From Anaerosacchariphilus hominis (GTDB lineage Bacteria > Bacillota > Clostridia > Lachnospirales > Lachnospiraceae): DNA of 64,000 nucleotides. This document shows positions 45,234 to 53,074 of the stretch, one piece after another. Positions within the stretch are counted from its first letter, which is position 1. Every line of letters starts with the position of its first letter. The notes under the pieces are model-generated. The model was not told the DNA's origin. It worked only from the letters and a program-made list of their open reading frames with translations, and searched no databases. The translations under genes and the position numbers were made by a program. The stretch covers positions 62,001 through 126,000 of the forward strand of contig NZ_JACOOR010000007.1 of assembly GCF_014290175.1 (NCBI RefSeq). The letters are read 5' to 3'.

Positions 45234-45370
45234 TTTTATGTAATAGGAAATTCCGTTGGAATTTCCTATTACATAAAAGGCACTTCGTGCCAGTATGCGC
45301 ACTCGCGCGATAAGGAAGTTTGTCGCAAGCGACCGCGCTCGGCGCGAGAATGTGCAAGGCACATTCTTTT
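45233..45370. repeat. Palindromic intergenic element (REP/MITE-like)
   Basis: A perfect inverted repeat with 22-bp arms (45233-45254 and 45258-45279, spacer GTT) is followed by the hairpin GGCACTTCGTGCC (45279-45291), a GC-rich stretch with CGCG palindromes, and a terminator-like hairpin (45348-45355 with 45359-45366, then T6). It fills the gap between the converging GH25 gene and ackA. No ORF. A possible degenerate relative lies at 56552-56625. Possibly a dispersed repeat family. Confidence 0.6.
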
Positions 45371-46555
45371 TTATAAAGAATAGGAATAGGTCTTCCGGGC
45401 AACCCCCAGCTCCTCGTTGGCCGGGATCACATGCACCATCACAGGAGAATCTTCCTGAGAGATTACCACATTTCCCCCATCGCAGTTCTCATTCCTGACC
45501 GGATCCAGCCAAACGCCCATGTGTCGTAACTGATTGCACACAGCCTCCCGGATCCGTATCCCATGTTCCCCGATTCCTCCGGTAAACACCAGATGATCGA
45601 GACCGCCCAGCTCCGCAAAATAAGCCCCGATATGCCGTACGATGCCATTACAGAATATATCGATGGCCAGTTTCGCCCGCTCATTTCCCGCATCAGCCGC
45701 TTCCTGCACGTCCCGCATATCATTGCTGACGCCCGAGATGCCTAAAAGGCCGCCCTTTTTCGTCAGCCCATCCAACACTTCGTCCAGAGACAGACCTTCT
45801 TTCTGAAGGAAAGGCACGATAAAGGGATCAATATCCCCGCAGCGGTTGGACTGAATCACGCCCACCTGCAGGGAGATACCGAAGCTGGTATCCACGCTCT
45901 TTCCGTCGTTGATAGCGCAGAGAGATCCGCTGCCGCCCAAATGGCAGGAGATAGCTTTCCCCGTGGAGCCATAGAGCTCTGTCAGCGTCTCTGCCACATA
46001 GCTGTGAGAAGCTCCGTGATAGCCCAGACGCTGGATGCCGTACTTCTCATACCACTCCCAGGGAATGCCGTAGATCCGCCGTTCCGGGGGAATGGTCTGA
46101 TGGAAAGCCGTCTCGAAGGCTCCCACCAGCATGGCGTCGGGCGTCAGCTTCTGAAACTGCCGGATGGCCTCCAGATAAGGCTTATTGTGGGCCGGAGCCA
46201 CCACCATATAGTCCTCCATGCCCTGAAGCACCTCCGGGGTCAGCTCGTGGATGCCGTAGTGATCCCTGGACAACACCGTCTTGAAGCCGATGCGCTCCAG
46301 TTCCGCCAGATCCGACAGCAGGCCCCGATCCGGGTCGAGAATCTGGTCGAGAAACAGCTGAATGCCCTCTGTATATGTGGGAACAGACAGCCCTTCCTGA
46401 AAGATCCGATAGTCCCCTGGGCCGGAGTAATGGAAGATGGCGGAATCCGTACCGACCCGCTCCACCTTGCCCTCGGCCAGAACCAGCTCCTCGGGCATGT
46501 CAAACAGCTTGAATTTCAGTGACGTGCTCCCTGCGTTACAGACTAAAATTTTCAT
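45371..46555 (-). CDS. Acetate kinase-family enzyme (divergent)
   Basis: A 394-aa acetokinase-family protein that would transfer phosphate between acyl-phosphate and ADP in fermentation. Conserved: NAGSTSLKFKLFD, RLGYHGASHSYV, the Arg in NRCGDIDP, GISGVSNDMRD, FTGGIGEHG and the C-terminal NEELGVARKT. It departs from classic AckA in the adenosine and active-site loops (HLGGSGSLCAI instead of HLGNGSS, GVIQSNR instead of GL(M)MGTR). It could therefore be acetate kinase proper or use another short-chain acyl group. No phosphotransacetylase gene is next to it. Promoter and Rex-type site lie upstream. Confidence 0.82.
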   Translation of the reverse strand: MKILVCNAGSTSLKFKLFDMPEELVLAEGKVERVGTDSAIFHYSGPGDYRIFQEGLSVPTYTEGIQLFLDQILDPDRGLLSDLAELERIGFKTVLSRDHYGIHELTPEVLQGMEDYMVVAPAHNKPYLEAIRQFQKLTPDAMLVGAFETAFHQTIPPERRIYGIPWEWYEKYGIQRLGYHGASHSYVAETLTELYGSTGKAISCHLGGSGSLCAINDGKSVDTSFGISLQVGVIQSNRCGDIDPFIVPFLQKEGLSLDEVLDGLTKKGGLLGISGVSNDMRDVQEAADAGNERAKLAIDIFCNGIVRHIGAYFAELGGLDHLVFTGGIGEHGIRIREAVCNQLRHMGVWLDPVRNENCDGGNVVISQEDSPVMVHVIPANEELGVARKTYSYSL

Positions 46556-46599
46556 GTAAAACCTCCTGAAATAAATTGTTCGTTAAAAAATACACAATA

Positions 46600-46617
46600 A
46601 TGTTAAAAAATTATCAA
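46600..46617. promoter_or_regulatory. Probable Rex operator between ackA and ldhA
   Basis: ATGTTAA-AAAA-TTATCAA matches the Rex consensus TTGTTAA-N4-TTAACAA at 12 of 14 arm positions. It lies between the ackA promoter and start codon, and 7 bases upstream of the ldhA -35. Rex is the NADH/NAD-sensing repressor that controls fermentation genes in Gram-positives. Confidence 0.6.
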
Positions 46618-46624
46618 TAAGATC

Positions 46625-46653
46625 TTGCAAAAAGAAAACCCACCTGTTATTTT
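46625..46653 (+). promoter_or_regulatory. Promoter of ldhA
   Basis: TTGCAA and TATTTT with 17-bp spacing and an extended TGT before the -10; leader of about 115 bases. Confidence 0.5.
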
Positions 46654-46656
46654 ATT

Positions 46657-46685
46657 AGTATAGCAAAAACAAAAACGATACACAA
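46657..46685 (-). promoter_or_regulatory. Promoter of the acetate kinase gene
   Basis: Minus-strand TTGTGT and TATACT with 17-bp spacing and extended TGC. It nearly abuts the divergent ldhA promoter. Confidence 0.55.
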
Positions 46686-46773
46686 TAAAAAGAGCAGCCG
46701 GGAAACGCAAAGCAGCCGTTGGGGGCAGAGAAGACAGCAATGCGGACCCTGGTGGAATCAGGAGGAAGATACA

Positions 46774-47742
46774 ATGATCAAAATGGCATTTTTCGACGCA
46801 AAACCCTATGAGGTAGAAGCATTTAAAAAGTGGAGCACCGATGATATTCAGATTCGTTACATGGAGCATAAGCTGAATGCCCAGACCGTAGATTCTGCCA
46901 AGGGCTGCGATGTGGTGTGCGCGTTTGTAAACGATACCATCGATGGGGAGGTTCTGGAGGAGCTTCAGAAGCTGGGTGTAAAGCTGGTGGCCATGCGCTG
47001 CGCCGGATACAACAACCTGGACCTGAAGGCTCTGGGCGATCTGAAGGCAGTCCGCGTACCGGCTTACTCTCCCCACGCGGTGGCAGAGCACGCCATGGCC
47101 CTTCTGCTGACCCTGAACCGGAAGACCCACAAGGCCTACAACCGGACCCGTGAGTTTAATTTCAGCCTGAACGGACTGACCGGCGTGGATCTGTACGGAA
47201 AGACTGTGGGCGTGGTAGGTACCGGACGGATCGGAAGAATGTTCATCGATATCTGCCGGGGATTCGGTATGAAGGTCATCGCCTACGATATGTACCCGGC
47301 GGAGGGCATCGACTACGTGGATCTGGATACCCTGTTCCGAGAGAGCGATTTCATCTCCCTGCACTGCCCGCTGACAGACGAGACCCATCATCTGGTAGAC
47401 GAGAAGCGCTTCGCCATCATGAAGGACAGCGCCATCCTCATCAATACCTCCCGCGGCGCCCTGGTGGACAGCGTGGCTCTGGTGGAAGCCCTCTGGAACA
47501 AGCAGCTCCGGGCAGTGGGCCTGGACGTGTACGAGGAGGAGGCCAACTACTTCTTCGAAGATTGTTCCGGTGAAATCATCGATGACGCCACCCTGCAGCT
47601 TCTGGTGTCCATGCCCAACGTACTGCTGACCTCCCATCAGGCCTTCCTGACGGAAGAGGCCCTGTCCAATATCGCCGAGACCACCCTGAACAATGTAAAG
47701 GAGTTCATGCTGAACGGCAATCTGGTAAACGAAATCAAATAA
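46774..47742 (+). CDS. ldhA: D-lactate dehydrogenase (2-hydroxyacid dehydrogenase family)
   Basis: A 322-aa NADH-dependent enzyme that reduces pyruvate to D-lactate. Seen: the N-terminal catalytic-domain motif MRCAGYNNLDLKAL (substrate Arg nearby), the Rossmann motif VGVVGTGRIGR, SLHCPLTDETHHLV, INTSRGALVD (Arg) and DVYEEE (Glu) with LLTSHQAFLT (His): the complete Arg/Glu/His catalytic set. AGGAGG precedes the start. The Rex-type site upstream fits a redox-balancing role. Confidence 0.9.
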   Translation: MIKMAFFDAKPYEVEAFKKWSTDDIQIRYMEHKLNAQTVDSAKGCDVVCAFVNDTIDGEVLEELQKLGVKLVAMRCAGYNNLDLKALGDLKAVRVPAYSPHAVAEHAMALLLTLNRKTHKAYNRTREFNFSLNGLTGVDLYGKTVGVVGTGRIGRMFIDICRGFGMKVIAYDMYPAEGIDYVDLDTLFRESDFISLHCPLTDETHHLVDEKRFAIMKDSAILINTSRGALVDSVALVEALWNKQLRAVGLDVYEEEANYFFEDCSGEIIDDATLQLLVSMPNVLLTSHQAFLTEEALSNIAETTLNNVKEFMLNGNLVNEIK

Positions 47743-47825
47743 TATGCAGAAACTGTACAGGAAATTTTGAAAAGACCTTGTTCTTTTATGAAAATCGATC
47801 TATAATGCAAAAAGACAATAAAACA

Positions 47826-47911
47826 GACGGGAGCTTGTATACAGGCTGAGAGGAAGGTGTGACCTTCGACCGAGAACCTGATTTGGATAATGCCAACGTA
47901 GGGATACCTGA
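47826..47911 (+). ncRNA. TPP riboswitch (THI element)
   Basis: Conserved segments in order: GGGAGC, CAGGCTGAGAGG, AACCTGAT, GGATAATGCCAACGTAGGGA. A terminator follows at 47928-47960. It should switch off the thi operon when thiamine pyrophosphate is plentiful. Confidence 0.96.
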
Positions 47912-47927
47912 GCAAAAAAGGAAAAAC

Positions 47928-47960
47928 GGAAAGCTACCAAATCGGCGGCTTTCCTTTTTG
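47928..47960 (+). terminator. Terminator in the thi leader
   Basis: GGAAAGC pairs with GCTTTCC (47928-47934 with 47948-47954), followed by TTTTTGTTTT. This is the probable expression platform of the TPP riboswitch. Confidence 0.8.
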
Positions 47961-47997
47961 TTTTACTGCGAAAAATTATGGGACAGGAGAAGAAGGC

Positions 47998-48192
47998 ATG
48001 GTAAAAGTAAACGGAACAGAGCTTAATATCGCCGGAAAAACCGTGGCGGAATATCTGGCCGGAACCAATTACGATCCGAAGCGGATCGCAGTGGAGCGAA
48101 ATGGCGATATTGTGCCAAAGGCACAGTATGAGACAGTGGTGCTGGCGGACGGCGACAGCGTGGAAGTGGTCAGCTTTGTGGGAGGCGGCTGA
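47998..48192 (+). CDS. thiS: Sulfur carrier protein ThiS
   Basis: A 64-aa ubiquitin-fold sulfur carrier for the thiazole part of thiamine. It ends in Gly-Gly, which becomes a thiocarboxylate, preceded by the typical LADGDSVEVVSFVGGG tail. First gene of the thi operon. The GGAGGCGG that codes for its last glycines also serves as the ribosome site of thiF. Confidence 0.95.
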   Translation: MVKVNGTELNIAGKTVAEYLAGTNYDPKRIAVERNGDIVPKAQYETVVLADGDSVEVVSFVGGG

Positions 48193-48193
48193 G

Positions 48194-48829
48194 ATGATAC
48201 CGACAAAGGAAGAATGGTACCGGGCCCTGGCAGACCGGCATGGGGAAGCCTTCCAGAAAAGGGCAGAGCACACGACCGTGGCCATCTGCGGCCTGGGAGG
48301 CTTAGGCTCCAATATCAGTATCTGCCTGGCAAGAGCCGGCGTGGGAAAGCTGATACTGATTGATTTTGACCGGGTGGATATCTCGAATCTTCACCGGCAG
48401 CAGTACAAGGCAAGCCAGCTGGGTCTTCCGAAGACGGAGGCGCTGGCGGCAAATCTGAAAGAAATCGCGCCCTATATCGAGCTGGAACTCCATACGATCC
48501 GCATTACGGAGGACAATATAGGAGAGCTTCTTACGGATGCGGACCTGATCTGCGAGGCCTTTGACAATCCGGAGTGCAAAGCAATGCTGGTCAATGCAGT
48601 GCTGGAGAAATTTCCGGAGAAATATCTATTGTCTGGCTCCGGTATGGCCGGTATGGACAGCGTGAACCGAATACAGACCCGGCGGGTTACGAAGCGGTTT
48701 TATCTCTGTGGGGACGGCGTCAGCGATGTGAAGGAGTGCGGTACGCTGGTTTCCAGCCGGGTCATGACCTGCGCAGCCCACGAGGCCCATATGGTGATAC
48801 GGATTCTGGCGGGAGAGCCGGAGCCATAG
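48194..48829 (+). CDS. thiF: ThiF-family adenylyltransferase (activates ThiS)
   Basis: A 211-aa E1-like enzyme that adenylates the ThiS C-terminus. ATP-binding GLGGLGSNISICLARAGVG, LIDFDRVDISNLHRQQY and ICEAFDNPECKAMLVNAV are present. ATG 48194 is set by GGAGGCGG 5 nt upstream, one base after the thiS stop; the longer open frame from 48101 has no such support. The short version is common in clostridia. Confidence 0.92.
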   Translation: MIPTKEEWYRALADRHGEAFQKRAEHTTVAICGLGGLGSNISICLARAGVGKLILIDFDRVDISNLHRQQYKASQLGLPKTEALAANLKEIAPYIELELHTIRITEDNIGELLTDADLICEAFDNPECKAMLVNAVLEKFPEKYLLSGSGMAGMDSVNRIQTRRVTKRFYLCGDGVSDVKECGTLVSSRVMTCAAHEAHMVIRILAGEPEP

Positions 48830-48871
48830 AAGAGTATAAAAAGCGAAATTTAAGAGAAAGAAGGTATACAT

Positions 48872-49642
48872 ATGAACAACGATACATGGACGCTGGGGGG
48901 ACATGAATTCCATTCCCGTTTTATTCTGGGATCCGGAAAATATTCCCTGAACTTAATCGAGGCTGCGGTAAAGGACGCAGGAGCAGAGATCATCACACTG
49001 GCGGTACGCAGAGCGAACACCAGAGAGCATGAGAATATCCTGGATTATATTCCGGACCATGTGACACTGCTTCCCAATACCAGCGGCGCGAGAACTGCGG
49101 AAGAAGCAGTCCGTATCGCGCGGCTGGCCAGAGAGCTTGGCTGCGGCGATTTCGTAAAGGTGGAGATTATGCGGGATTCCAAGTATCTTCTGCCGGACAA
49201 TCAGGAGACCATTAGAGCCACCGAGATTCTGGCGAAGGAGGGCTTCGTGGTCATGCCCTATATGTATCCGGACCTGAATGTGGCAAGAGATCTGGTGAAC
49301 GCAGGAGCGGCTTCCGTTATGCCGTTGGCGTCTCCCATTGGATCCAATAAGGGACTGGCCACAAAAGAATTTATCCAGATCCTGATTGATGAAATCGATT
49401 TGCCGATTATCGTGGACGCCGGTATCGGAAAGCCCTCTCAGGCCTGCGAGGCCATGGAGATGGGAGCTGCGGCGATTATGGCCAATACGGCGCTGGCCAC
49501 AGCAGGCAATCTGCCGCTTATGGCTTCCGCTTTCAAGGACGCCATAGAGGCCGGACGAAACGCGTATCTGGCAGGGCTTGGAAGAGTGCTGACCAGGGGC
49601 GCGGCAGCCTCCGATCCGCTGACCGGATTTCTGCGGGATTGA
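48872..49642 (+). CDS. thiG: Thiazole synthase
   Basis: A 256-aa TIM barrel that builds thiazole phosphate from DXP, ThiS-thiocarboxylate and dehydroglycine. Seen: the N-terminal [15 protein letters not shown], the Lys/DXP-site region [13 protein letters not shown], the phosphate loop [14 protein letters not shown] and [22 protein letters not shown]. Fits the usual ThiG length. Confidence 0.96.
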   Translation: MNNDTWTLGGHEFHSRFILGSGKYSLNLIEAAVKDAGAEIITLAVRRANTREHENILDYIPDHVTLLPNTSGARTAEEAVRIARLARELGCGDFVKVEIMRDSKYLLPDNQETIRATEILAKEGFVVMPYMYPDLNVARDLVNAGAASVMPLASPIGSNKGLATKEFIQILIDEIDLPIIVDAGIGKPSQACEAMEMGAAAIMANTALATAGNLPLMASAFKDAIEAGRNAYLAGLGRVLTRGAAASDPLTGFLRD

Positions 49643-49655
49643 GAGGTGTGAGCAC

Positions 49656-50909
49656 ATGGAAAATCAGTTCTTTGTAGACTCGGAATATCTTTCCGAAAAA
49701 GCGCTGGAGAAGAAGCATAAGCTGGAGACGGATCCCTCATCCAGAACCAATCATATGGAATATATGCCGGGCATGGAACAGATCGACTCGGACATCTGTG
49801 AGAAGGTCATGTCCCAGGTGGCGTCCTATGATTATCAAACGTACACAGAGAAGGATGTAAAGGCAGCTCTGGAGCACCGTACCTGCTCCGTGGAGGATTT
49901 TAAGGCTTTGTTATCTCCGGCGGCGGAACCCTTCCTGGAGCAGATGGCAGAGCGGGCCAGATGGGAGACCAGTAAGCACTTCGGCAATACGGTGTATCTG
50001 TTTACGCCCCTTTATATCGCCAATTATTGTGAAAATTACTGTGTATACTGTGGCTTCAACTGCTATAACCACATTAACCGCATGAAGCTCAATATGGAGC
50101 AGATCGAGAAAGAAATGAAGGTTATCGCCGACAGCGGTATGGAGGAGATCCTGATTCTGACCGGTGAGAGTCGTGGTAAGAGCGGCGTCGATTATATCGG
50201 CGAGGCCTGTAAGCTGGCAAAGAAGTATTTCCGGATGGTGGGGCTGGAGATTTATCCGGTCAATTCCGATGAATACCGGTATCTTCATGAATGCGGCGCG
50301 GACTATGTGACGGTATTTCAGGAGACCTATGATACGGATAAGTATGAAACGCTGCATCTGATGGGGCACAAGCGTGTATGGCCCTACCGGTTCAACGCCC
50401 AGGAGCGGGCGCTGATGGGCGGCATGCGCGGCGTGGGCTTTTCGGCGCTTCTGGGGCTGTCGGATTTCCACAAGGACGCGCTGGCAAGCGCGCTGCATGT
50501 CTATTATCTGCAGCGGAAATATCCCCATGCGGAAATGTCCCTGTCCTGTCCGAGACTGCGTCCGATTATCAACAACGATAAGATCAATCCGCTGGACGTC
50601 CATGAAAAGCAGCTGTGCCAGATTATCTGCGCATACCGGATCTTTTTGCCCTACGTGGGGATCACCGTGTCCTCAAGGGAGAGCGCGTCCTTCCGGAACG
50701 GGATCGTGAAGATTGCGGCGACGAAGGTGTCTGCAGGCGTATCCACCGGTATCGGGGATCATGAGAGTAAATACAGTGGCAAGGACGACGGAACAGAGAC
50801 CGGCGACGAGCAGTTTGAGATCAACGACGGGCGGAGCTTTGAGACCATGTATGAGGATATCACGGAGGAAGGACTTCAGCCGGTGCTGAATGATTATGTG
50901 TATGTCTAA
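49656..50909 (+). CDS. thiH: Tyrosine lyase ThiH (radical SAM, makes dehydroglycine)
   Basis: A 417-aa radical-SAM enzyme supplying dehydroglycine to ThiG under anaerobic conditions. The cluster motif is CENYCVYCGF (Cys-x3-Cys-x2-Cys); GESRGKSG and VFQETYDTDKYETLHLMGHK are ThiH-like. Use of ThiH instead of the oxygen-dependent ThiO fits an anaerobe. GAGGTG precedes the start. Confidence 0.95.
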   Translation: MENQFFVDSEYLSEKALEKKHKLETDPSSRTNHMEYMPGMEQIDSDICEKVMSQVASYDYQTYTEKDVKAALEHRTCSVEDFKALLSPAAEPFLEQMAERARWETSKHFGNTVYLFTPLYIANYCENYCVYCGFNCYNHINRMKLNMEQIEKEMKVIADSGMEEILILTGESRGKSGVDYIGEACKLAKKYFRMVGLEIYPVNSDEYRYLHECGADYVTVFQETYDTDKYETLHLMGHKRVWPYRFNAQERALMGGMRGVGFSALLGLSDFHKDALASALHVYYLQRKYPHAEMSLSCPRLRPIINNDKINPLDVHEKQLCQIICAYRIFLPYVGITVSSRESASFRNGIVKIAATKVSAGVSTGIGDHESKYSGKDDGTETGDEQFEINDGRSFETMYEDITEEGLQPVLNDYVYV

Positions 50910-51534
50910 TGTGTTAGTGATTACAAACCGTAAGCTTTGCAAAGAGGATTTTTTCGGGCGTATAGAAGCGCTGGCTGCGGCGGGACCCAAGGGTATTATT
51001 CTGCGGGAAAAGGATTTGCCGGAGGCGGAATATCTGGAACTGGCGCGTCAGACGGCAGAAATCTGCGACAGATATCGGACGCCCTGTGTTCTGCATAGCT
51101 TTCCGGGGATAGCCCTGGAGCTGGGGGTAAAGCGGCTCCACCTGCCGCTGCCTATCCTGAGGAACTTATCCCCGGATGAGCGGGCGTATTTTACCGTGCT
51201 GGGCGCGTCCTGTCATTCCGCGGAGGACGCCCGGGAGGCGGAAACTTTGGGATGTACCTATATCACTGCGGGGCACGTATTTGATACAGACTGCAAAAAA
51301 GGACTGCCCGGGCGGGGACTGGAGTTTTTGAAACAGGTGTGTGAAAGCGTGAAGACACCTGTGTACGCCATCGGTGGAATCGCTCCAGAGAATTATAAAG
51401 AGGTGATGGCTGCGGGGGCGACAGGCGTGTGCGTCATGAGCGGCGCTATGGTATGTGAAGCGCCGGGACACTATCTGTCAGCCTTTTCAGAAAAGACAGA
51501 ACAGGCAGCGAACACACAGAAGGGGATAAGATAG
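50902..51534 (+). CDS. TenI/ThiE-like protein
   Basis: A 210-aa barrel of the thiamine-phosphate synthase family but with weaker active-site conservation than the next gene (no clear pyrophosphate loop). Seen: ITNRKLCKEDF, IILREKDLPEAEY and YAIGGIAPENYKEVMAAGATGVCVMSG. This is the pattern of TenI, a thiazole tautomerase. It overlaps thiH by 8 bases from ATG 50902; ATG 50890 and 50896 are alternative starts, none with a good ribosome site. Confidence 0.8.
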   Translation: MSNVLVITNRKLCKEDFFGRIEALAAAGPKGIILREKDLPEAEYLELARQTAEICDRYRTPCVLHSFPGIALELGVKRLHLPLPILRNLSPDERAYFTVLGASCHSAEDAREAETLGCTYITAGHVFDTDCKKGLPGRGLEFLKQVCESVKTPVYAIGGIAPENYKEVMAAGATGVCVMSGAMVCEAPGHYLSAFSEKTEQAANTQKGIR

Positions 51535-51535
51535 A

Positions 51536-52180
51536 ATGAAATTTAAGAAAGAGATGCTGCTGCTCTATGCGGTGACGGACCGGCACTGGACCGGCGGACA
51601 GACGCTGGAAGAGCAGATTGAGGAAGCTCTGGCGGGAGGCGTGACGATCCTGCAGCTGCGGGAAAAGAATCTTCCGGAAGAGGAATTTCTGCAGGAAGCT
51701 ATCCGGGTAAAGGAAATCTGTCATCGCCACGGCGTCCCGCTGATTATCAACGATAACGTGGAGGTAGCCCTGAAAAGCGGCGCGGACGGTGTCCACGTGG
51801 GGATCGAGGACGCTCCGGTCAGCGAGATTCGCGCCCGGGTTCCGGCGGACTTTATCATCGGGGCCACCTGTAAGACGGTAGAGCAGGCGAAGAAGGCAGA
51901 GCAGGCAGGCGCGGACTATATGGGCGTAGGAGCCGTATTTCCATCGCCGACCAAGACAACGGCCATTCGGATTACCAGGGAGCAGCTCTATGAAATCTGT
52001 ACCTCCGTACAGATTCCGGCGGTGGCCATCGGCGGTATCACTGCAGAGAACATCACAGAGATCCGGGGCGGCGGCATGGCCGGAGCGGCTGTGGTTTCCG
52101 CTATCTTCGGAGCGGCGGATATTCCCAAAGCAGCGGGAGAGCTGAAGAAAAAGGTAAAAGAGATAGTAACGGGCGCATAA
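51536..52180 (+). CDS. thiE: Thiamine-phosphate synthase
   Basis: A 214-aa ThiE that joins HMP-pyrophosphate to thiazole phosphate. Complete motifs: LYAVTDRHW, ILQLREKNLPEEEF, LIINDNVEVALKSGADGVHVG, GADYMGVGAVFPSPTKT and VAIGGITAENITEI. It directly follows the TenI-like gene. Confidence 0.95.
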   Translation: MKFKKEMLLLYAVTDRHWTGGQTLEEQIEEALAGGVTILQLREKNLPEEEFLQEAIRVKEICHRHGVPLIINDNVEVALKSGADGVHVGIEDAPVSEIRARVPADFIIGATCKTVEQAKKAEQAGADYMGVGAVFPSPTKTTAIRITREQLYEICTSVQIPAVAIGGITAENITEIRGGGMAGAAVVSAIFGAADIPKAAGELKKKVKEIVTGA

Positions 52181-52266
52181 AGCCCGTGAAAGCGGCAGAC
52201 CGGGGGCACCACTCTCTGTCGCGATAGAAAAATAATGCGAAAACAAAGGAAAAGAGGAAAACACAA

Positions 52267-53073
52267 ATGAGAACAGCATTATCAATCGCAGGCAGCGATT
52301 CCTGCGGAGGCGCCGGCATTCAGGCAGATCTGAAGACTATGACCATGAATGGAGTGTACGCGATGACAGCGGTTACCGCACTGACAGCGCAGAACACCAC
52401 CGGCGTAAGAGCAATCCAGGAGGCAACTCCGGAATTTTTGGGACAGCAGATTGACGCGGTATTCGAGGATATTTTCCCGGACGCGGTCAAAATCGGAATG
52501 GTATCCGCAAGCGAACTGATTCGTGTCATTGCAAAGAAGCTGCGTGATTACGAGGCAAAGCATATCGTGGTGGATCCGGTCATGGTAGCTACCAGCGGCT
52601 CGGTGCTTCTGAAGACAGATGCAGTGGAGACACTGGAAAAGGAGCTGCTGCCTCTGGCAGAGGTGGTGACGCCCAATATTCCGGAGGCGGAGATTCTGTC
52701 CGGCATGGCTATTAAAACCAAAGAAGATATGCTGGCGGCGGCAGAGAAAATCAGTAAAACCTATGGCTGCGCCGTCTTATTAAAGGGCGGGCACAGTATC
52801 AATGACGCCAACGACTATCTCTATGCAAATGGGGAAGGCCACTGGTTCGAGGGCAAGCGCATCGACAATCCCAATACCCATGGAACCGGCTGTACCCTTT
52901 CCAGCGCGATTGCTTCCAATCTGGCCAAGGGCTATGAACTTCCGGAAGCGGTAAAGCGGGCGAAGGATTATATCTCCGGCGCGCTGGGAGCCATGCTGGA
53001 TCTTGGCAAGGGATCCGGCCCTATGAAGCATGCCTTTGATCTGACGGGTGAATTTGCGAAGGAGGTGCGGTAA
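52267..53073 (+). CDS. thiD: HMP/HMP-phosphate kinase
   Basis: A 268-aa ribokinase-fold enzyme phosphorylating hydroxymethylpyrimidine. Seen: LSIAGSDSCGGAGIQADLKTM, VDPVMVATSG, TPNIPEAEILSG, LLKGGH and the anion-hole/base motif TGCTLSSAIA with NPNTHGTG before it. Its 3' end provides GGAGGTG for cytX. Confidence 0.95.
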   Translation: MRTALSIAGSDSCGGAGIQADLKTMTMNGVYAMTAVTALTAQNTTGVRAIQEATPEFLGQQIDAVFEDIFPDAVKIGMVSASELIRVIAKKLRDYEAKHIVVDPVMVATSGSVLLKTDAVETLEKELLPLAEVVTPNIPEAEILSGMAIKTKEDMLAAAEKISKTYGCAVLLKGGHSINDANDYLYANGEGHWFEGKRIDNPNTHGTGCTLSSAIASNLAKGYELPEAVKRAKDYISGALGAMLDLGKGSGPMKHAFDLTGEFAKEVR

Positions 53074-53074
53074 G

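Noticed and set aside
45233..45291. CRISPR repeat or IS end
   Set aside because: Only one palindrome, no regularly spaced copies, no cas genes and no transposase ORF.
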